Source of the DNA: Arthrobacter sp. B3I4
GTDB taxonomy: Bacteria; Actinomycetota; Actinomycetes; Actinomycetales; Micrococcaceae
Assembly: GCF_030816855.1 (NCBI RefSeq)
Contig: NZ_JAUSYK010000001.1
Span: 2,170,001 to 2,234,000, forward strand
Length of the DNA: 64,000 nucleotides
Direction: 5' to 3'
Positions 9,291 to 17,800 of the stretch are shown here, in pieces. Both the position numbers and the translations under genes were made by a program. Position 1 is the stretch's first letter, and every line of letters starts with the position of its first letter. The notes under the pieces are model-generated. The model had not been told where the DNA came from, made no database searches, and saw only the letters and a program-made list of their open reading frames with translations.

Positions 9291-10214
9291 ATGGAACCTG
9301 AGAACCACGATGTTTCAGACCGGCCCGCCGACAACGGCGGCGCGGGCAACGACGGCGAGGGCAGCGCCGGAACGGCCGCCACGCTGGGCATGATCCAGCT
9401 GGCCCTCGAGGAGCTGTGGCCCGAGTCGCTGGCGGAGGCCTGGGACGAAGTAGGTCTCGTGGCCGGGCACCCTTCCGCCGAAGTGAGCAGGATCCTCTTC
9501 GCTGTCGACCCGACCCTCGAGGTGATCGAGGAAGCCGTCAGCTGGGGTGCGGAGCTGCTGATCACGCACCACCCCTTGCTGCTCAAGGGCGTCACGTCGG
9601 TCGCGGCAAACACCTCCAAGGGCAAGGCGGTGCACCGGCTCATCGAGTCCGGGACCGCCCTGCTGACGGTGCATACCAACGGCGACTCCGCCGTCGGCGG
9701 TGTCTCCGATGTACTGGCCGACGCGCTGGGGCTGCAGGACGTGGTGCCGCTGACGCCGGCGGCGAACGGCCTTCCGGAGGAAGGTATTGGGCGGGTCGGT
9801 GACCTCGCCGAGGTCCGGACACTGGGCGACTTCGCGGCACAGGTCTTCGGCATCCTGCCCTCCGTCGCCGGCGGTGTGCGGGTCTCCGGTGACCGGGACG
9901 GCCTGGTCCGCCGCGTGGCCCTGTGCGGGGGAGCGGGGGATTCGTTGTTCGATGAGGTCCGGGCGAGCAACGCCGACGTTTACCTGACGGCGGACCTGCG
10001 CCACCACCCGGCGTCGGAAGCGCGGGAAGCCGCCGTGAATGACCGGCCGTACCTGATTGACGTTTCGCACTTCGCCAGCGAGTGGCTCTGGCTGCCGGCT
10101 GCCGCCGCGGCCCTGGGGAACGTGCTCACCGACCAAGGGCACGACATCGAGATCCGGGTCAGCACCACCAACAGCGATCCGTGGGACTTCATTCTGACTC
10201 CGGGCGGCGACTAA
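9291..10214 (+). CDS. Nif3-like dinuclear metal centre protein
   Basis: A member of the Nif3/YbgI (DUF34) family of toroidal metal-binding proteins, some of which are described as GTP cyclohydrolase I type 2. Expected metal ligands are visible in ITHHPLLLKG, VHTNGDSAVGG and the C-terminal DVSHFASE. The first 30 residues are an acidic, low-complexity extension (DRPADNGGAGNDGEG). It has 307 residues. It is followed 116 nt later by the coiled-coil zinc-ribbon gene; this pair is commonly adjacent in actinobacteria. Confidence 0.9.
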   Translation: MEPENHDVSDRPADNGGAGNDGEGSAGTAATLGMIQLALEELWPESLAEAWDEVGLVAGHPSAEVSRILFAVDPTLEVIEEAVSWGAELLITHHPLLLKGVTSVAANTSKGKAVHRLIESGTALLTVHTNGDSAVGGVSDVLADALGLQDVVPLTPAANGLPEEGIGRVGDLAEVRTLGDFAAQVFGILPSVAGGVRVSGDRDGLVRRVALCGGAGDSLFDEVRASNADVYLTADLRHHPASEAREAAVNDRPYLIDVSHFASEWLWLPAAAAALGNVLTDQGHDIEIRVSTTNSDPWDFILTPGGD

Positions 10215-10330
10215 AGTGCGAGGTGCCCCGGGCGAGCGCAGGGAGCCGGGGAACGCGCCAGGCGCTAGAGTCTAGGGAGCGCCCGTACGGTGCCCGGCTC
10301 CGGCCGGTAAGTGAACAAGCGGAGGAAATA

Positions 10331-11068
10331 GTGGCCAAGGCAGCACCGGCGGAACAGTTGAAGTTGCTCGAATTGCAGGGACTCGATGCCAGGCTCAAGT
10401 CCCTCTCCAACCGCCGCCGCAGCCTTGAAAGCGACTCCCGGATCACGGACCTCGAAGCCGCCCTCAGCGTGGCCAACGGCGAGCTCGGGGCTGCGAAGGT
10501 CGCCGTGCACGACGCCGAACTCGAACTCAAGCGCGCCGAGGCCGACGTCGAACAGGTCGCCACCCGGATCGAGCGCGACGAAGCAAAACTCAACAGCGGG
10601 ACCGGCCTGTCCAAAGACCTCGTGGCCCTGCAGCGGGACATCGCCTCGCTGAACAAGCGGCGTTCGGACCTGGAAGACGTCGAACTTGAGATTCTGGAGC
10701 GGCTGGATTCGCTGCGGCTGCGCCAGGCGTCGCAGCAGCAGATCGTCGATGACATCCAGGGATCCTTCGGCAGTATCCGTGCTGAAATCGACGAGAAGCT
10801 CGCCGAAGTGGCGGCTGAGCTGACGGTTGTGCGCGGCCAGCGGGCCGAATTCGCCGCCGGCCTCGACGAAGGCATGCTCGCCGTGTACGAAAAGACACTG
10901 GCCAAGCGCGGCGTCGGCGCCGCCCGGCTGTTCCACGGCACCTCGGAGGGGTCCGGCATGCAGTTGAGCCCCGGCGACCTCGCCGAAATCAAGGCCGCCG
11001 CGGAAGACGACATTGTTTTTTGCCCTGACTCCGGCTGCATCCTGGTCCGCTCGACAGAGTGGGCCTAG
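10331..11068 (+). CDS. Coiled-coil protein with C4-type zinc ribbon
   Basis: A 245-residue protein dominated by long heptad-rich helices (residues 1-190), then a C-terminal segment FCPDSGCILVR carrying one visible Cys pair of the zinc-ribbon type. GTG 10331 is chosen because ggagg lies 5 nt upstream. The family usually follows the Nif3-like gene and its function is unknown. It may act as a scaffold or nucleic-acid binder. Confidence 0.85.
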   Translation: MAKAAPAEQLKLLELQGLDARLKSLSNRRRSLESDSRITDLEAALSVANGELGAAKVAVHDAELELKRAEADVEQVATRIERDEAKLNSGTGLSKDLVALQRDIASLNKRRSDLEDVELEILERLDSLRLRQASQQQIVDDIQGSFGSIRAEIDEKLAEVAAELTVVRGQRAEFAAGLDEGMLAVYEKTLAKRGVGAARLFHGTSEGSGMQLSPGDLAEIKAAAEDDIVFCPDSGCILVRSTEWA

Positions 11069-11099
11069 CCCCGCGGTCTGCCGTCCAGCGGCCTGCCGG

Positions 11100-11864
11100 C
11101 TAGCCGGGCAGGATCAGGTTCAGGGCGTGCGGCTTGCGGGCTGTGCCGGGGATGAGCTCGGCGGCCCACTTTTCCGCCGCCGCCTGGCGTAGCTGCGCCG
11201 GAGTCTGCGGCGCCTTGCCGCGGCGGCTGAGCAGGTGCCGGGCCAGTTCTCCGCGGGTGTGCTTGGCAAAGTGGCTGACCACCTTCCGTGCGCCGTTGAC
11301 CTCGGTGTAGACGTTGACCGCGACGGTCTGCTCGGGCGGGGGAGCCCATGCCGCGGCGTAGGTGCTGGAGCGGCAGTCGACCAGCAGCTGCCCGGCCGCC
11401 GCGGCAGCCAGGGCCTCGGTGAGCTGCGGCTTCCAGAATGAGGCCAGCCGACCGACGTCGGGCAGCGCCGTCGCCATCGACAGCCGGTACGCCGGTACCC
11501 GGTCGGCGAATCGGATCGCGCCCCAGAGCGCGGAAATGACCAGTACGGACTCATCCGCCTTCCGCCGCTGCCCGGGCGTCAGGGATTTGTAACCCAGCGC
11601 GTCGTAGAGCACCCCGGAGTACACCTGGTGTGCAGGTGCTGCCGGTTCGGCGTGCAGGCGCGTGTTGCGTTCGACGTCGTCCTTCAGCGAGGCGCCGACT
11701 CCCAGCAGCGCGAGTGCGTCCTGGTGGGCGCTGACCGTGCCGAGCGCTTCGAGGACCTTGGCGCGGTAGCTGTTGAGGACAGGGAAGCTCAGCGACTCAG
11801 GATCGACGGCGTCGCCGCCGGTCGCGGGGGTCTTGCCTTCGGACGGGGGCAGCAGAATCAGCAC
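11100..11864 (-). CDS. yaaA: YaaA family peroxide stress protein
   Basis: A 254-residue DUF328/YaaA protein. The N-terminal LLPPSEGKT, the middle SALWGAIRFADRVPAYR and the C-terminal VSHFAKHTRGELAR are typical. In E. coli YaaA lowers free iron during peroxide stress; the same role here is assumed. It is encoded 23 nt upstream of the esterase stop on the same strand, so the two could be co-transcribed in the order yaaA, then others downstream only by readthrough. Confidence 0.9.
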   Translation of the reverse strand: MLILLPPSEGKTPATGGDAVDPESLSFPVLNSYRAKVLEALGTVSAHQDALALLGVGASLKDDVERNTRLHAEPAAPAHQVYSGVLYDALGYKSLTPGQRRKADESVLVISALWGAIRFADRVPAYRLSMATALPDVGRLASFWKPQLTEALAAAAAGQLLVDCRSSTYAAAWAPPPEQTVAVNVYTEVNGARKVVSHFAKHTRGELARHLLSRRGKAPQTPAQLRQAAAEKWAAELIPGTARKPHALNLILPG

Positions 11865-11887
11865 CGTACGATCCTACCGGCGGCTGC

Positions 11888-12811
11888 TCAGGCGAGCTGC
11901 CGGCCTAAGAAGGAAAGAACCGCAGGCAGGATCAGCCGCCAGTAGGCTTCCTCGTGGCCGCCGGGCTGGAAGCCGCCTTCGACGTGGCCGGGCAGGCCGG
12001 CGACGTAATCCTTGACGTAGGGAAGAAGTGAATCCTCGGTCCCGCAGTCGATCCGCTTTGGCAGCGGCGCCAGTTTGGGCCGCAGCGCAAAGACGTCATT
12101 GGCGGCGAAATCCTCGGGGCTGTCGAAGGCGTCTTCGAGGCTGTCGTCGTAATCGCTGAAGACGGCGGGGCTCATTGCGGCCACGGCGCGCAGGCCGGGA
12201 ATCTTGCCTTGCGAGGCCAGCAAAAGCACGCCGAAACCGCCCATGGACAGGCCGAACAGCCCGAACCGGCCGAGGTCCAGGCCCTGCGAGGCCAGGAGCG
12301 GGACGAACTCGTCAATAAGCATCGAACCCGTATCCGTGCCGTCGGTGCGGCGGTGCCACCAGGTGTCGCCGCCGTCCACCGACGCGACGGCGAAGGGCGT
12401 CCCGCCGTCGGCCAGGTAACGCTGCAGCACGGCCTCGATACCCAGATTGTCGAAGAGGAACCGGTTGTCGCTGCCCGTGCCGTGGAGGAAGAGCGCCACC
12501 GGCATTTTGTCCCGTTCGTACCCGGCGACCACCGGTATGGCGAGGGACCATTCCGTATCGGTATTCGGCCGGAAACGCGAGACGAAGCTGTCGGTCCGGA
12601 CGACGACACGCGGTGCCGGCGTCCCCGGGGCGGCAGGCGTCGACGTGGACGGCTGGGCGACCGGGCCTGATCCGCCGGTGGCCCCTTCGGACGGGCCGCC
12701 GACGCCGTCCTGCCGCCCGGCCGGCGGGGAACAGGCGGCCAGCGTTGCGGCACCCAGAAGGCCGGCACCGAGTTCCAGCATCCGCCGGCGGTCAAGCTGC
12801 GGCTCATCCAT
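11888..12811 (-). CDS. Secreted alpha/beta-hydrolase esterase, lipoprotein or Tat type
   Basis: A 307-residue exported esterase of the putative esterase (EstD/antigen 85-like) fold. The N-terminus has RRRMLELGAGLLGAATLAAC, a hydrophobic leader with a twin-Arg-like start and an LAAC lipobox, followed by a Ser/Pro/Thr-rich linker. The nucleophile elbow is GLSMGG, with a likely acid in TEDSLLPY and His in GGHEEAYW. The natural substrate is unknown. It sits between the slipin and yaaA genes on the same strand. Confidence 0.87.
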   Translation of the reverse strand: MDEPQLDRRRMLELGAGLLGAATLAACSPPAGRQDGVGGPSEGATGGSGPVAQPSTSTPAAPGTPAPRVVVRTDSFVSRFRPNTDTEWSLAIPVVAGYERDKMPVALFLHGTGSDNRFLFDNLGIEAVLQRYLADGGTPFAVASVDGGDTWWHRRTDGTDTGSMLIDEFVPLLASQGLDLGRFGLFGLSMGGFGVLLLASQGKIPGLRAVAAMSPAVFSDYDDSLEDAFDSPEDFAANDVFALRPKLAPLPKRIDCGTEDSLLPYVKDYVAGLPGHVEGGFQPGGHEEAYWRLILPAVLSFLGRQLA

Positions 12812-12838
12812 CCCTTGATCTTAGGGGGAAGGGCGAAG

Positions 12839-13714
12839 CTACGCCGCTTTCGCAGGCGGCTGCTGTCGTTGTGGGGGTAGCGGGGGTTGCGCAGCCTGTG
12901 CCGCCTGTGCCGCTGCAGCGCTCTGCCCCGCAGCCTGCGCTGCCTGGGTCTCCCGGGCCAGGAACGCGGAGAGTTCGCCGATGGTGCTCATCAGCGGGGC
13001 GGGGAACACAACCGTCGAGTTCTTATCCACCGCGATCTCAACGAGGGACTGCAGGTTCCGCAATTGCAGGGCGAGCGGGTGCGACATCATTATGTCCGAG
13101 GCTTCGCCAAGCGCCGCCGCCGCAATCGATTCGCCCTCCGCGGCGATGATCTTGGCGCGCTTCTCCCGCTCGGCCTCGGCCTGCCGGGCCATGGCGCGCT
13201 TCATGCTCTCCGGCAACTGGATGTCCTTGAGCTCCACGAGGGTCACCTCGACGCCCCACTCCAGTGTGAGGGCGTCGAGGATTTCGCGGATGTCGCTGTT
13301 GATGCGCTCCGTTTCAGACAGGGTCTGGTCCAGGCTGTGCCGGCCCACAACCTTCCGGAGGGTGGTCTGGGCGATCTGGTTGATAGCGGCTGCCACGTTT
13401 TCGATCGCCACGACCGACTTCACGGCGTCAACCACCCGGTAGTAGGCGACGGCGGAAATGTCCACGCTTACGTTGTCCTGGGTGATGATGCCCTGCGACT
13501 GGATCGGCATGGTCACGATCCGCAGGCTGACCAGCTGGAGCCGGTCAAGGACTGGAATGACGAAGCGCAGGCCCGGCATCCGGACCCCGATGACCCGCCC
13601 TAGCCGGAACAGCACCCCCTGCTCGTACTGGCGCACGATCCGGATCGACATCCGGGCGGCAATGAGCAACAGGACGAGAACAAGCACCAAGAGAATGACT
13701 GCGACGGCGTCCAT
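12839..13714 (-). CDS. Slipin (stomatin/SPFH domain membrane protein)
   Basis: A 291-residue SPFH protein with an N-terminal membrane helix (residues 4-22), then the band-7 domain ([15 protein letters not shown], then [19 protein letters not shown]) and a helical segment rich in [12 protein letters not shown]. The C-terminus is an Ala/Gln/Pro tail. Slipins form membrane microdomain oligomers. Start ATG 13714 places the helix at the very N-terminus; longer in-frame extensions run into rnpB and are not credible. Confidence 0.9.
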   Translation of the reverse strand: MDAVAVILLVLVLVLLLIAARMSIRIVRQYEQGVLFRLGRVIGVRMPGLRFVIPVLDRLQLVSLRIVTMPIQSQGIITQDNVSVDISAVAYYRVVDAVKSVVAIENVAAAINQIAQTTLRKVVGRHSLDQTLSETERINSDIREILDALTLEWGVEVTLVELKDIQLPESMKRAMARQAEAEREKRAKIIAAEGESIAAAALGEASDIMMSHPLALQLRNLQSLVEIAVDKNSTVVFPAPLMSTIGELSAFLARETQAAQAAGQSAAAAQAAQAAQPPLPPQRQQPPAKAA

Positions 13715-13816
13715 CTGAATCGCTTCCTTAAGCGGGACTGCTGCTTCAATTCTCCCACCGCGGGCTGGAAAAAGCGTCGGCGCGGCGGCCCCAATGAAGA
13801 CCGTAGAATGAACAGC

Positions 13817-14213
13817 GGATGGGTTGACCAGGCGGCCGCGCGTCACGCAAGTGGCTCGAGGAACGTCCGGGCTCCGCAGGGCAGGGTGGTGGGTAACGCC
13901 CACTCGGGGTAACCCGCAGGCCAGTGCCACAGAGAATAGACCGCCTGCACCGGGACCGTGTCCGCACGGTGCTGGTGGCAGGTAAGGGTGAAACGGTGGT
14001 GTAAGAGACCACCAGCTTCCCGGGTGACCGGGAAGGCTAGGTAAACCCCACCCGGAGCAAGGCCAGACAGGACACATTTGAGGGCTGCCCGCCCGAGTGT
14101 CCGGGTAGGCCGCTGGAGGGCGTCGGCAACGGCGTCCGTAGATGGATGGCCGCTACTCCCGTGCCGGTAACAGCGCGGGAGCACAGAACCCGGCGTATCG
14201 GTCAACCCATCCC
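13817..14213 (+). ncRNA. rnpB: RNase P RNA (type A)
   Basis: The ribozyme that matures tRNA 5' ends. The P1 stem forms between ggatgggttgacc (13817-13829) and ggtcaacccatcc (14200-14212). The conserved 5' block gaggaacgtccgggctcc and the 3' block acagaacccggcgta are both present, with the intervening P-helices. A -10-like tagaat lies at 13804. The 3' 30 nt are inside the prophage attachment core, so the 3' strand of P1 seen here is in attL and is retained intact. Confidence 0.95.
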
Positions 14214-14218
14214 ACCAA
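14184..14218 (+). repeat. attL core, 35 bp
   Basis: It begins cagaacccggcg and ends cccatcccaccaa, identical over 35 bp to 60052-60086. The bases on each side differ between the copies (a and a here, t and c at attR), so the core length is exact. It covers the rnpB 3' end, including the 3' strand of P1. Confidence 0.96.
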
Positions 14219-14326
14219 AGGGCGAGTAATCGCCGTGATTCCGGGCAAGAACGGCCCCTTGGGTGCCTGGCGGGCGGCTCGTTAGGGTCTATTCGATGGT
14301 GCTCAATTGCCTTGTGGTGGCCCCTT

Positions 14327-14346
14327 TTGCCCACGATTTGCCCATG
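14327..14346 (+). promoter_or_regulatory. Candidate integrase arm-type site (left arm)
   Basis: Two TTGCCCA heptamers lie 11 bp apart, about one helical turn. The same 20-bp pattern occurs at 59996-60015 with one difference. The two lie on opposite sides of the core in the reconstructed attP, as arm-type sites of tyrosine integrases do. Assignment is by pattern only. Confidence 0.5.
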
Positions 14347-14441
14347 GGATTCAGCCCTGAAGAAGCCCCGGTCGCCGGTTTCACCAGCGGGCGGTCGGCA
14401 GCTAAGCAGAGGACTGGCGGGGGGCATGGGACACTGTCTGC

Positions 14442-14720
14442 GTGGACATTGTGGTTTTTCTTGAGGCGCGCATCGCTGAGGAAGAAGCACGCCTGCTCGG
14501 TGCCCAGGACAGCGACGCACGTCTTGCGGCCTGCATGATGGCTGAGTGCGCCCAGAAGCGGGCGATCCTGGAGGACTGGAAACGGGGCGCGGCAAACAGC
14601 TCGCATGATCCGCTTTCCATCGCCCGTCGATCGATGCTGGTTGTTCTTGCGGCTAGCTACAAGAGCCACCCCGACTACTCACGGAACTGGCATGACGCAG
14701 GCGGAGGTTCCTCACCTTGA
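14442..14720 (+). CDS. DUF6221 family phage protein
   Basis: A 92-residue protein starting at GTG 14442. The order MDIVVFLEARIAEEEARL, then KRAILEDW, then VVLAASYKSHPDY, then NWHD resembles DUF6221 proteins, which are common in actinobacterial phages and genomes and have no known role. It is the only + strand gene at the left end and faces the minus-strand late operon. rnpB transcription could read into it. Confidence 0.7.
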   Translation: MDIVVFLEARIAEEEARLLGAQDSDARLAACMMAECAQKRAILEDWKRGAANSSHDPLSIARRSMLVVLAASYKSHPDYSRNWHDAGGGSSP

Positions 14721-14730
14721 AGGGAAACCC

Positions 14731-14757
14731 CGCCAGGGTTACTCGCTGACGGGGTCT
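14731..14757 (+). terminator. Weak stem-loop after the DUF6221 gene
   Basis: accccg at 14731-14736 pairs with cggggt about 15 nt later, giving a six-bp stem. No T-run follows. It may help end the DUF6221 transcript. Confidence 0.35.
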
Positions 14758-14829
14758 CCAATGCCTAGATGCCCTTTGCTAAACAACCGGGTCACTTTCG
14801 AGTCTACGCCTGATGTTGATGCTTCAAGT

Positions 14830-15186
14830 TCACGCGGGCAGGAACCCAGGCAGCCGGTCTCCCCACCGGACGTGTCGGAGGTTAGCGGGGCAGCGGTGGT
14901 ATTCCCAGATGTCCCATTCGGAGGCGGTGACGCGCCTGACGCTGTCCGAGGGTAGCCATGCGTGGCGCGGACGGTAGTCGTCATCTTCCCAGCGGACGAG
15001 AATGTGGGACTGGGTCCAGCGCTCGGCCCTGGCGTAGACGTCGAGGGTTCCGCCGCCAACCAGGGCGAGCGTCGCGACGACCTTGGGCTGCTTCCCGTAT
15101 TCCCACGTGTGGGTGGTCCCCGGTTCCCCGGGGTCGGGCGTGAGGCAGCCATAGGTAACGCTATTGAGCGTGAAGGCGAGGGGCAT
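14830..15186 (-). CDS. Hypothetical phage protein
   Basis: A 118-residue protein starting MPLAFTLNSVTYGC. It is rich in Trp and Arg (WTQSHILVRWEDDDYRPRHA) and in beta-prone segments, with no domain recognised. The ORF stays open upstream to TTG 15249, but ATG 15186 is the more natural start. It lies beyond two hairpins that should end the lysis operon, so it probably has its own promoter. It could be a lysogenic conversion gene. Confidence 0.55.
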   Translation of the reverse strand: MPLAFTLNSVTYGCLTPDPGEPGTTHTWEYGKQPKVVATLALVGGGTLDVYARAERWTQSHILVRWEDDDYRPRHAWLPSDSVRRVTASEWDIWEYHRCPANLRHVRWGDRLPGFLPA

Positions 15187-15260
15187 TAGACCATAATTGC
15201 ACGCCGGTGGGCCGGTGTTACGGGTCTTACGGCCCGTGGGCACGGTCAAACTGAAACAGA

Positions 15261-15307
15261 GAAACGCCCCCGCACCAAATCGGGGGGACAGGGCGCGGGG
15301 GCGTTTC
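15261..15307 (-). terminator. 13-bp perfect GC-rich stem-loop
   Basis: gaaacgcccccgc (15261-15273) pairs perfectly with 15295-15307. The stem sequence closely matches the terminator at 15504-15547. A pyrimidine-rich tract (tctctgttt) follows on the minus strand, so it is a probable second terminator for the lysis operon. Confidence 0.6.
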
Positions 15308-15503
15308 AGCGGCCACGGTTTGGGGGCGTGGCCGCGTCAAACATAGAGCGCCGTAATACGCAAGTCAACCATCAAGGCTACTGGCCCGTACTGTCCTACG
15401 GTGTTCTCGGGAGGCGGTTCCGGCCGAAGGCATGTTTGGGGGCAGAACCGCGTCCCGCATAGCACTCATGGAAGAGCCAGCCTGCACATGGAGGGGAACA
15501 CAA
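15308..15503. other. Non-coding stretch with two further stem-loops
   Basis: No gene is visible. Two more hairpins are present: gcggccacg at 15309-15317 with 15327-15335 (perfect, 9-nt loop), and gcggttc at 15414-15420 with 15445-15451. With the flanking hairpins this makes four GC-rich stem-loops in 290 bp, each with a run of five or six G in the loop. Confidence 0.6.
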
Positions 15504-15547
15504 AACCGCCCCCGCGCATCCTTGGGGGAAGGTGCGCGGGGGCGGTT
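15504..15547 (-). terminator. Terminator of the lysis operon
   Basis: A perfect 15-bp stem (aaccgcccccgcgca at 15504-15518 with 15533-15547) has a 14-nt loop and is followed on the minus strand by tttt. It lies 74 nt after the holin gene. Confidence 0.8.
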
Positions 15548-15620
15548 ATGTGTGGTTCCGTCACGCTGGGGGAGGGGACGGAACCAAGCAACCTTACCAG
15601 TTGCGGGGATGGTGTCGTGT

Positions 15621-15920
15621 CTACTTCTGGTCGGGTGCGAGCCAAGGCAGGTAGGTCCGGGTCCACTCGATGACCCCGGGGATGGCCATGACGCGGGTGA
15701 TGGTCGCGGACGCCGCGGTGATGACGACAGCGGCGCCGGCCAACCAGAGCCGGAGCCCGTCGGGGAGGTGCTGGCCGAAGCCGTCTACGACGACTTGGAT
15801 GATCTGCGGCACGATGACCAGCAGGCCGAGGAACGCCGGGATACCCACGGCCACCGCTGTCCGGATGGTGGCGCGGCCTGGGTTCGCGGCCTGGGTGGTG
15901 GTTGCGAGGTGGTCGGCCAT
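15621..15920 (-). CDS. Putative holin (two-helix membrane protein)
   Basis: A 99-residue membrane protein. Hydrophobic segments at about 21-46 (VAVGIPAFLGLLVIVPQIIQ) and 58-80 (LRLWLAGAAVVITAASATIT) are separated by a short polar loop, and the tail is charged (WLAPDQK). Size, topology and its place directly after the endolysin gene fit a class II holin that permeabilises the inner membrane. The role is inferred from position. Its start overlaps the endolysin stop. Confidence 0.75.
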   Translation of the reverse strand: MADHLATTTQAANPGRATIRTAVAVGIPAFLGLLVIVPQIIQVVVDGFGQHLPDGLRLWLAGAAVVITAASATITRVMAIPGVIEWTRTYLPWLAPDQK

Positions 15921-16852
15921 TACTTGGCTCCTTCCGCTGCTGCACCGGGCGCGTTGCTGAGCGTGATGGTGATGTCCTTCAGCGCAGCGTCGGCCGCAGC
16001 GGAGACAGCTGCCTGCACCGCAGACGGGTCGAGAATCTGCTTGGCGTCCAGTTTGTCCAGATTGGCATCCAGATACGCCAGAGTGGACAGCAGGTCGGTC
16101 TGCCCGGTGGCGCCGCCTGCCCGGCTGATCTTGGTGGTGAGCAGCGCGGTGACGGTGGCGGCCACGGTGCCCTTGATCGCCTCCCGGGTATAGTGCACGT
16201 TCGCGTCGAAGTTGGCCACGACGGCGCGGAGGGTGGTCGGTTTGCCGTTGAGCGGTCCACCGCCTTCTCGGGTGATTGGTTCGTCAAGAATGCCCATGTC
16301 GTCCTCCTCGGACTGTGATGTGATGGTGCCCTGCGGACCGACGGCGGCCGCAGCGTAGTCGGGGTTGAGACTGCCGTACAGGTAGGGGGTCGGGTCGATG
16401 CGCCCGCGCCAGCGGTCGGCGAGGTTGTATCCGCGGATTTTGAGCATGCCCAGGTGCAGGTGCGCCGCTGTTGCCGCTCCGGTCTTCCCGGAACGGGCGA
16501 TGACCTGCCCGCGCCGGACGGTGTCGCCAGCCTGGACCAGCCACTCTGAGAGGTGGAGGTACTCGGTCTGGACCCCGTATTCGGGGTGTTCGATCAGGAT
16601 TGCGTTGCCTCCGCCGGACAGGATGGCGTGCCAGTTTCCGGCGTCCCCGGCGAAGGTCACGACGCCGTCGGCTACTGCTTCCACCGGGTCGCCGACGAAG
16701 CAGCCGTAATCGATGCCGTTGTGCCCGTCCCAGCCGATGGAGTGGTAGAAGCCGCCGGGGTAGTCAACGACACCGTCACCGTCCCAGTCGTCGAACTCAG
16801 CACCCCACGCCTGAGTGACGGGGCGGGATGTCGGGAGTGTGAATCCGGTCAT
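15920..16852 (-). CDS. Endolysin with M23 peptidase domain
   Basis: A 310-residue phage lysin. The N-terminal 160 residues form a LytM/M23 zinc endopeptidase: GHNGIDYG supplies the His and Asp ligands, and AAHLHLG supplies the HxH ligand. Such enzymes cut peptide bridges in peptidoglycan. The C-terminal 130 residues are helical ([20 protein letters not shown]) and may be a wall-binding or oligomerising domain. ATG 16852 overlaps the preceding stop (ATGA), giving translational coupling to the collagen-like gene. Confidence 0.9.
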   Translation of the reverse strand: MTGFTLPTSRPVTQAWGAEFDDWDGDGVVDYPGGFYHSIGWDGHNGIDYGCFVGDPVEAVADGVVTFAGDAGNWHAILSGGGNAILIEHPEYGVQTEYLHLSEWLVQAGDTVRRGQVIARSGKTGAATAAHLHLGMLKIRGYNLADRWRGRIDPTPYLYGSLNPDYAAAAVGPQGTITSQSEEDDMGILDEPITREGGGPLNGKPTTLRAVVANFDANVHYTREAIKGTVAATVTALLTTKISRAGGATGQTDLLSTLAYLDANLDKLDAKQILDPSAVQAAVSAAADAALKDITITLSNAPGAAAEGAK

Positions 16853-17514
16853 GGCGCAACGCCTCCGCTCGAGCAGGTGTAGGTCGATGAGCCGGGCGGG
16901 TTTGGGCTGCACGTGTACGGGGTGCCAAGGTAGGTGAACGTGAACGACGACGGGCTGGTACCGGAGGCGCCATTCGGACCGGGCGGTCCCGGCGGACCGG
17001 GCTGGCCATCCGCTCCGGCGGGGCCCTGTGGACCGGGCTCACCTTGCGGCCCGGTGGGGCCTTGCGCGCCGGCCGGGCCTGTCGGTCCTGTCTGCCCGGG
17101 CGTTCCGCTGGGTCCCGCGGCGCCGGGTTGTCCGGTGCTGCCGGCCGCGCCGGCGTCGCCTGTCGGTCCGCCGGGGCCCGTGGCGCCCGTACTGCCGGGC
17201 GGGCCTTCGGCGCCGTCCTTGCCCGGCGCTCCTGGGTCACCTTTCGGGCCGGGAATCGCCTCCGTGGGGTTCTGTTGGACCTGCTCGGCCTTCACGCAGA
17301 GATCCCGCTCCTCGACCATGAGCTTCCCCTTCGTCGCGCAGACGGTCTGGATGTCCTGCGCGAGGGTCTGGGAGTTCGCCTGGGCGGTGTTCTTGTCAGC
17401 TGTGGTCGAGAGCTTGTCATAGACCATAAAGCTCAGTGCGCCCAGAATCAGGACGGCGAGGACGAGGAACGCCCACCGGGGCGGGAACGGTTCACGCGCT
17501 GTGTGTCGGGTCAT
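16849..17514 (-). CDS. Membrane-anchored collagen-like repeat protein
   Basis: A 221-residue protein with one N-terminal membrane helix ([19 protein letters not shown], about residues 14-32), a polar helical stretch, then about 32 uninterrupted Gly-X-Y triplets (starting [13 protein letters not shown]) and a short C-terminal beta-like domain with two Cys. The topology suggests a trimeric fibre anchored in the membrane with the repeats outside. It overlaps both neighbours by 4 nt and lies in the lysis cassette. Collagen-like repeats are common in phage tail fibres, but a membrane anchor is unusual. Confidence 0.8.
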   Translation of the reverse strand: MTRHTAREPFPPRWAFLVLAVLILGALSFMVYDKLSTTADKNTAQANSQTLAQDIQTVCATKGKLMVEERDLCVKAEQVQQNPTEAIPGPKGDPGAPGKDGAEGPPGSTGATGPGGPTGDAGAAGSTGQPGAAGPSGTPGQTGPTGPAGAQGPTGPQGEPGPQGPAGADGQPGPPGPPGPNGASGTSPSSFTFTYLGTPYTCSPNPPGSSTYTCSSGGVAP

Positions 17515-17744
17515 GCCTGATCACCCCGGAGTTTCGCTCGTAGTTGATCGATGGTTTCCTCGGCCTTGTCCAGCCGCTCGGTGAGGTACTTGTTGTCCTC
17601 GCGGAGCGTTTTGTTGTCTTCCCGGAGGGAGGTTGCGCGTTCGGCGTCGAATTTGCGGTAGAGCAGGTACCAGCCGGTGATGCCGCCGGTAGCGACGAGG
17701 GGGGCGGTGAGAGCTTTGACGAGCTCAACAAACTGCGGATCCAC
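17511..17744 (-). CDS. Small membrane protein with coiled coil
   Basis: A 77-residue protein with one membrane helix ([16 protein letters not shown]) followed by a heptad-rich coiled coil ([19 protein letters not shown]). The design resembles small lysis-cassette or DUF2746-like phage proteins. Its stop overlaps the start of the collagen-like gene by 4 nt. Function unknown; a holin partner or spanin-like role is possible. Confidence 0.65.
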   Translation of the reverse strand: MDPQFVELVKALTAPLVATGGITGWYLLYRKFDAERATSLREDNKTLREDNKYLTERLDKAEETIDQLRAKLRGDQA

Positions 17745-17800
17745 ACGTTTGGTCCTCCCTCAAAGCCACAAGGGCGGTGGTTACTGTGCACGGCACGCCA

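Noticed and set aside
14263..14538. 91-codon open frame with an AHDLPM segment like the integrase C-terminus
   Set aside because: The similarity is limited to the 20-bp TTGCCCA pair; no further integrase sequence flanks it, and the DUF6221 gene overlaps it in a better frame.
16934..17422. Gly/Pro-rich open frame on the + strand opposite the collagen-like gene
   Set aside because: The codon symmetry of Gly (GGN) and Pro (CCN) makes the antisense strand look repetitive; the minus-strand gene has the membrane helix, overlaps and operon position.
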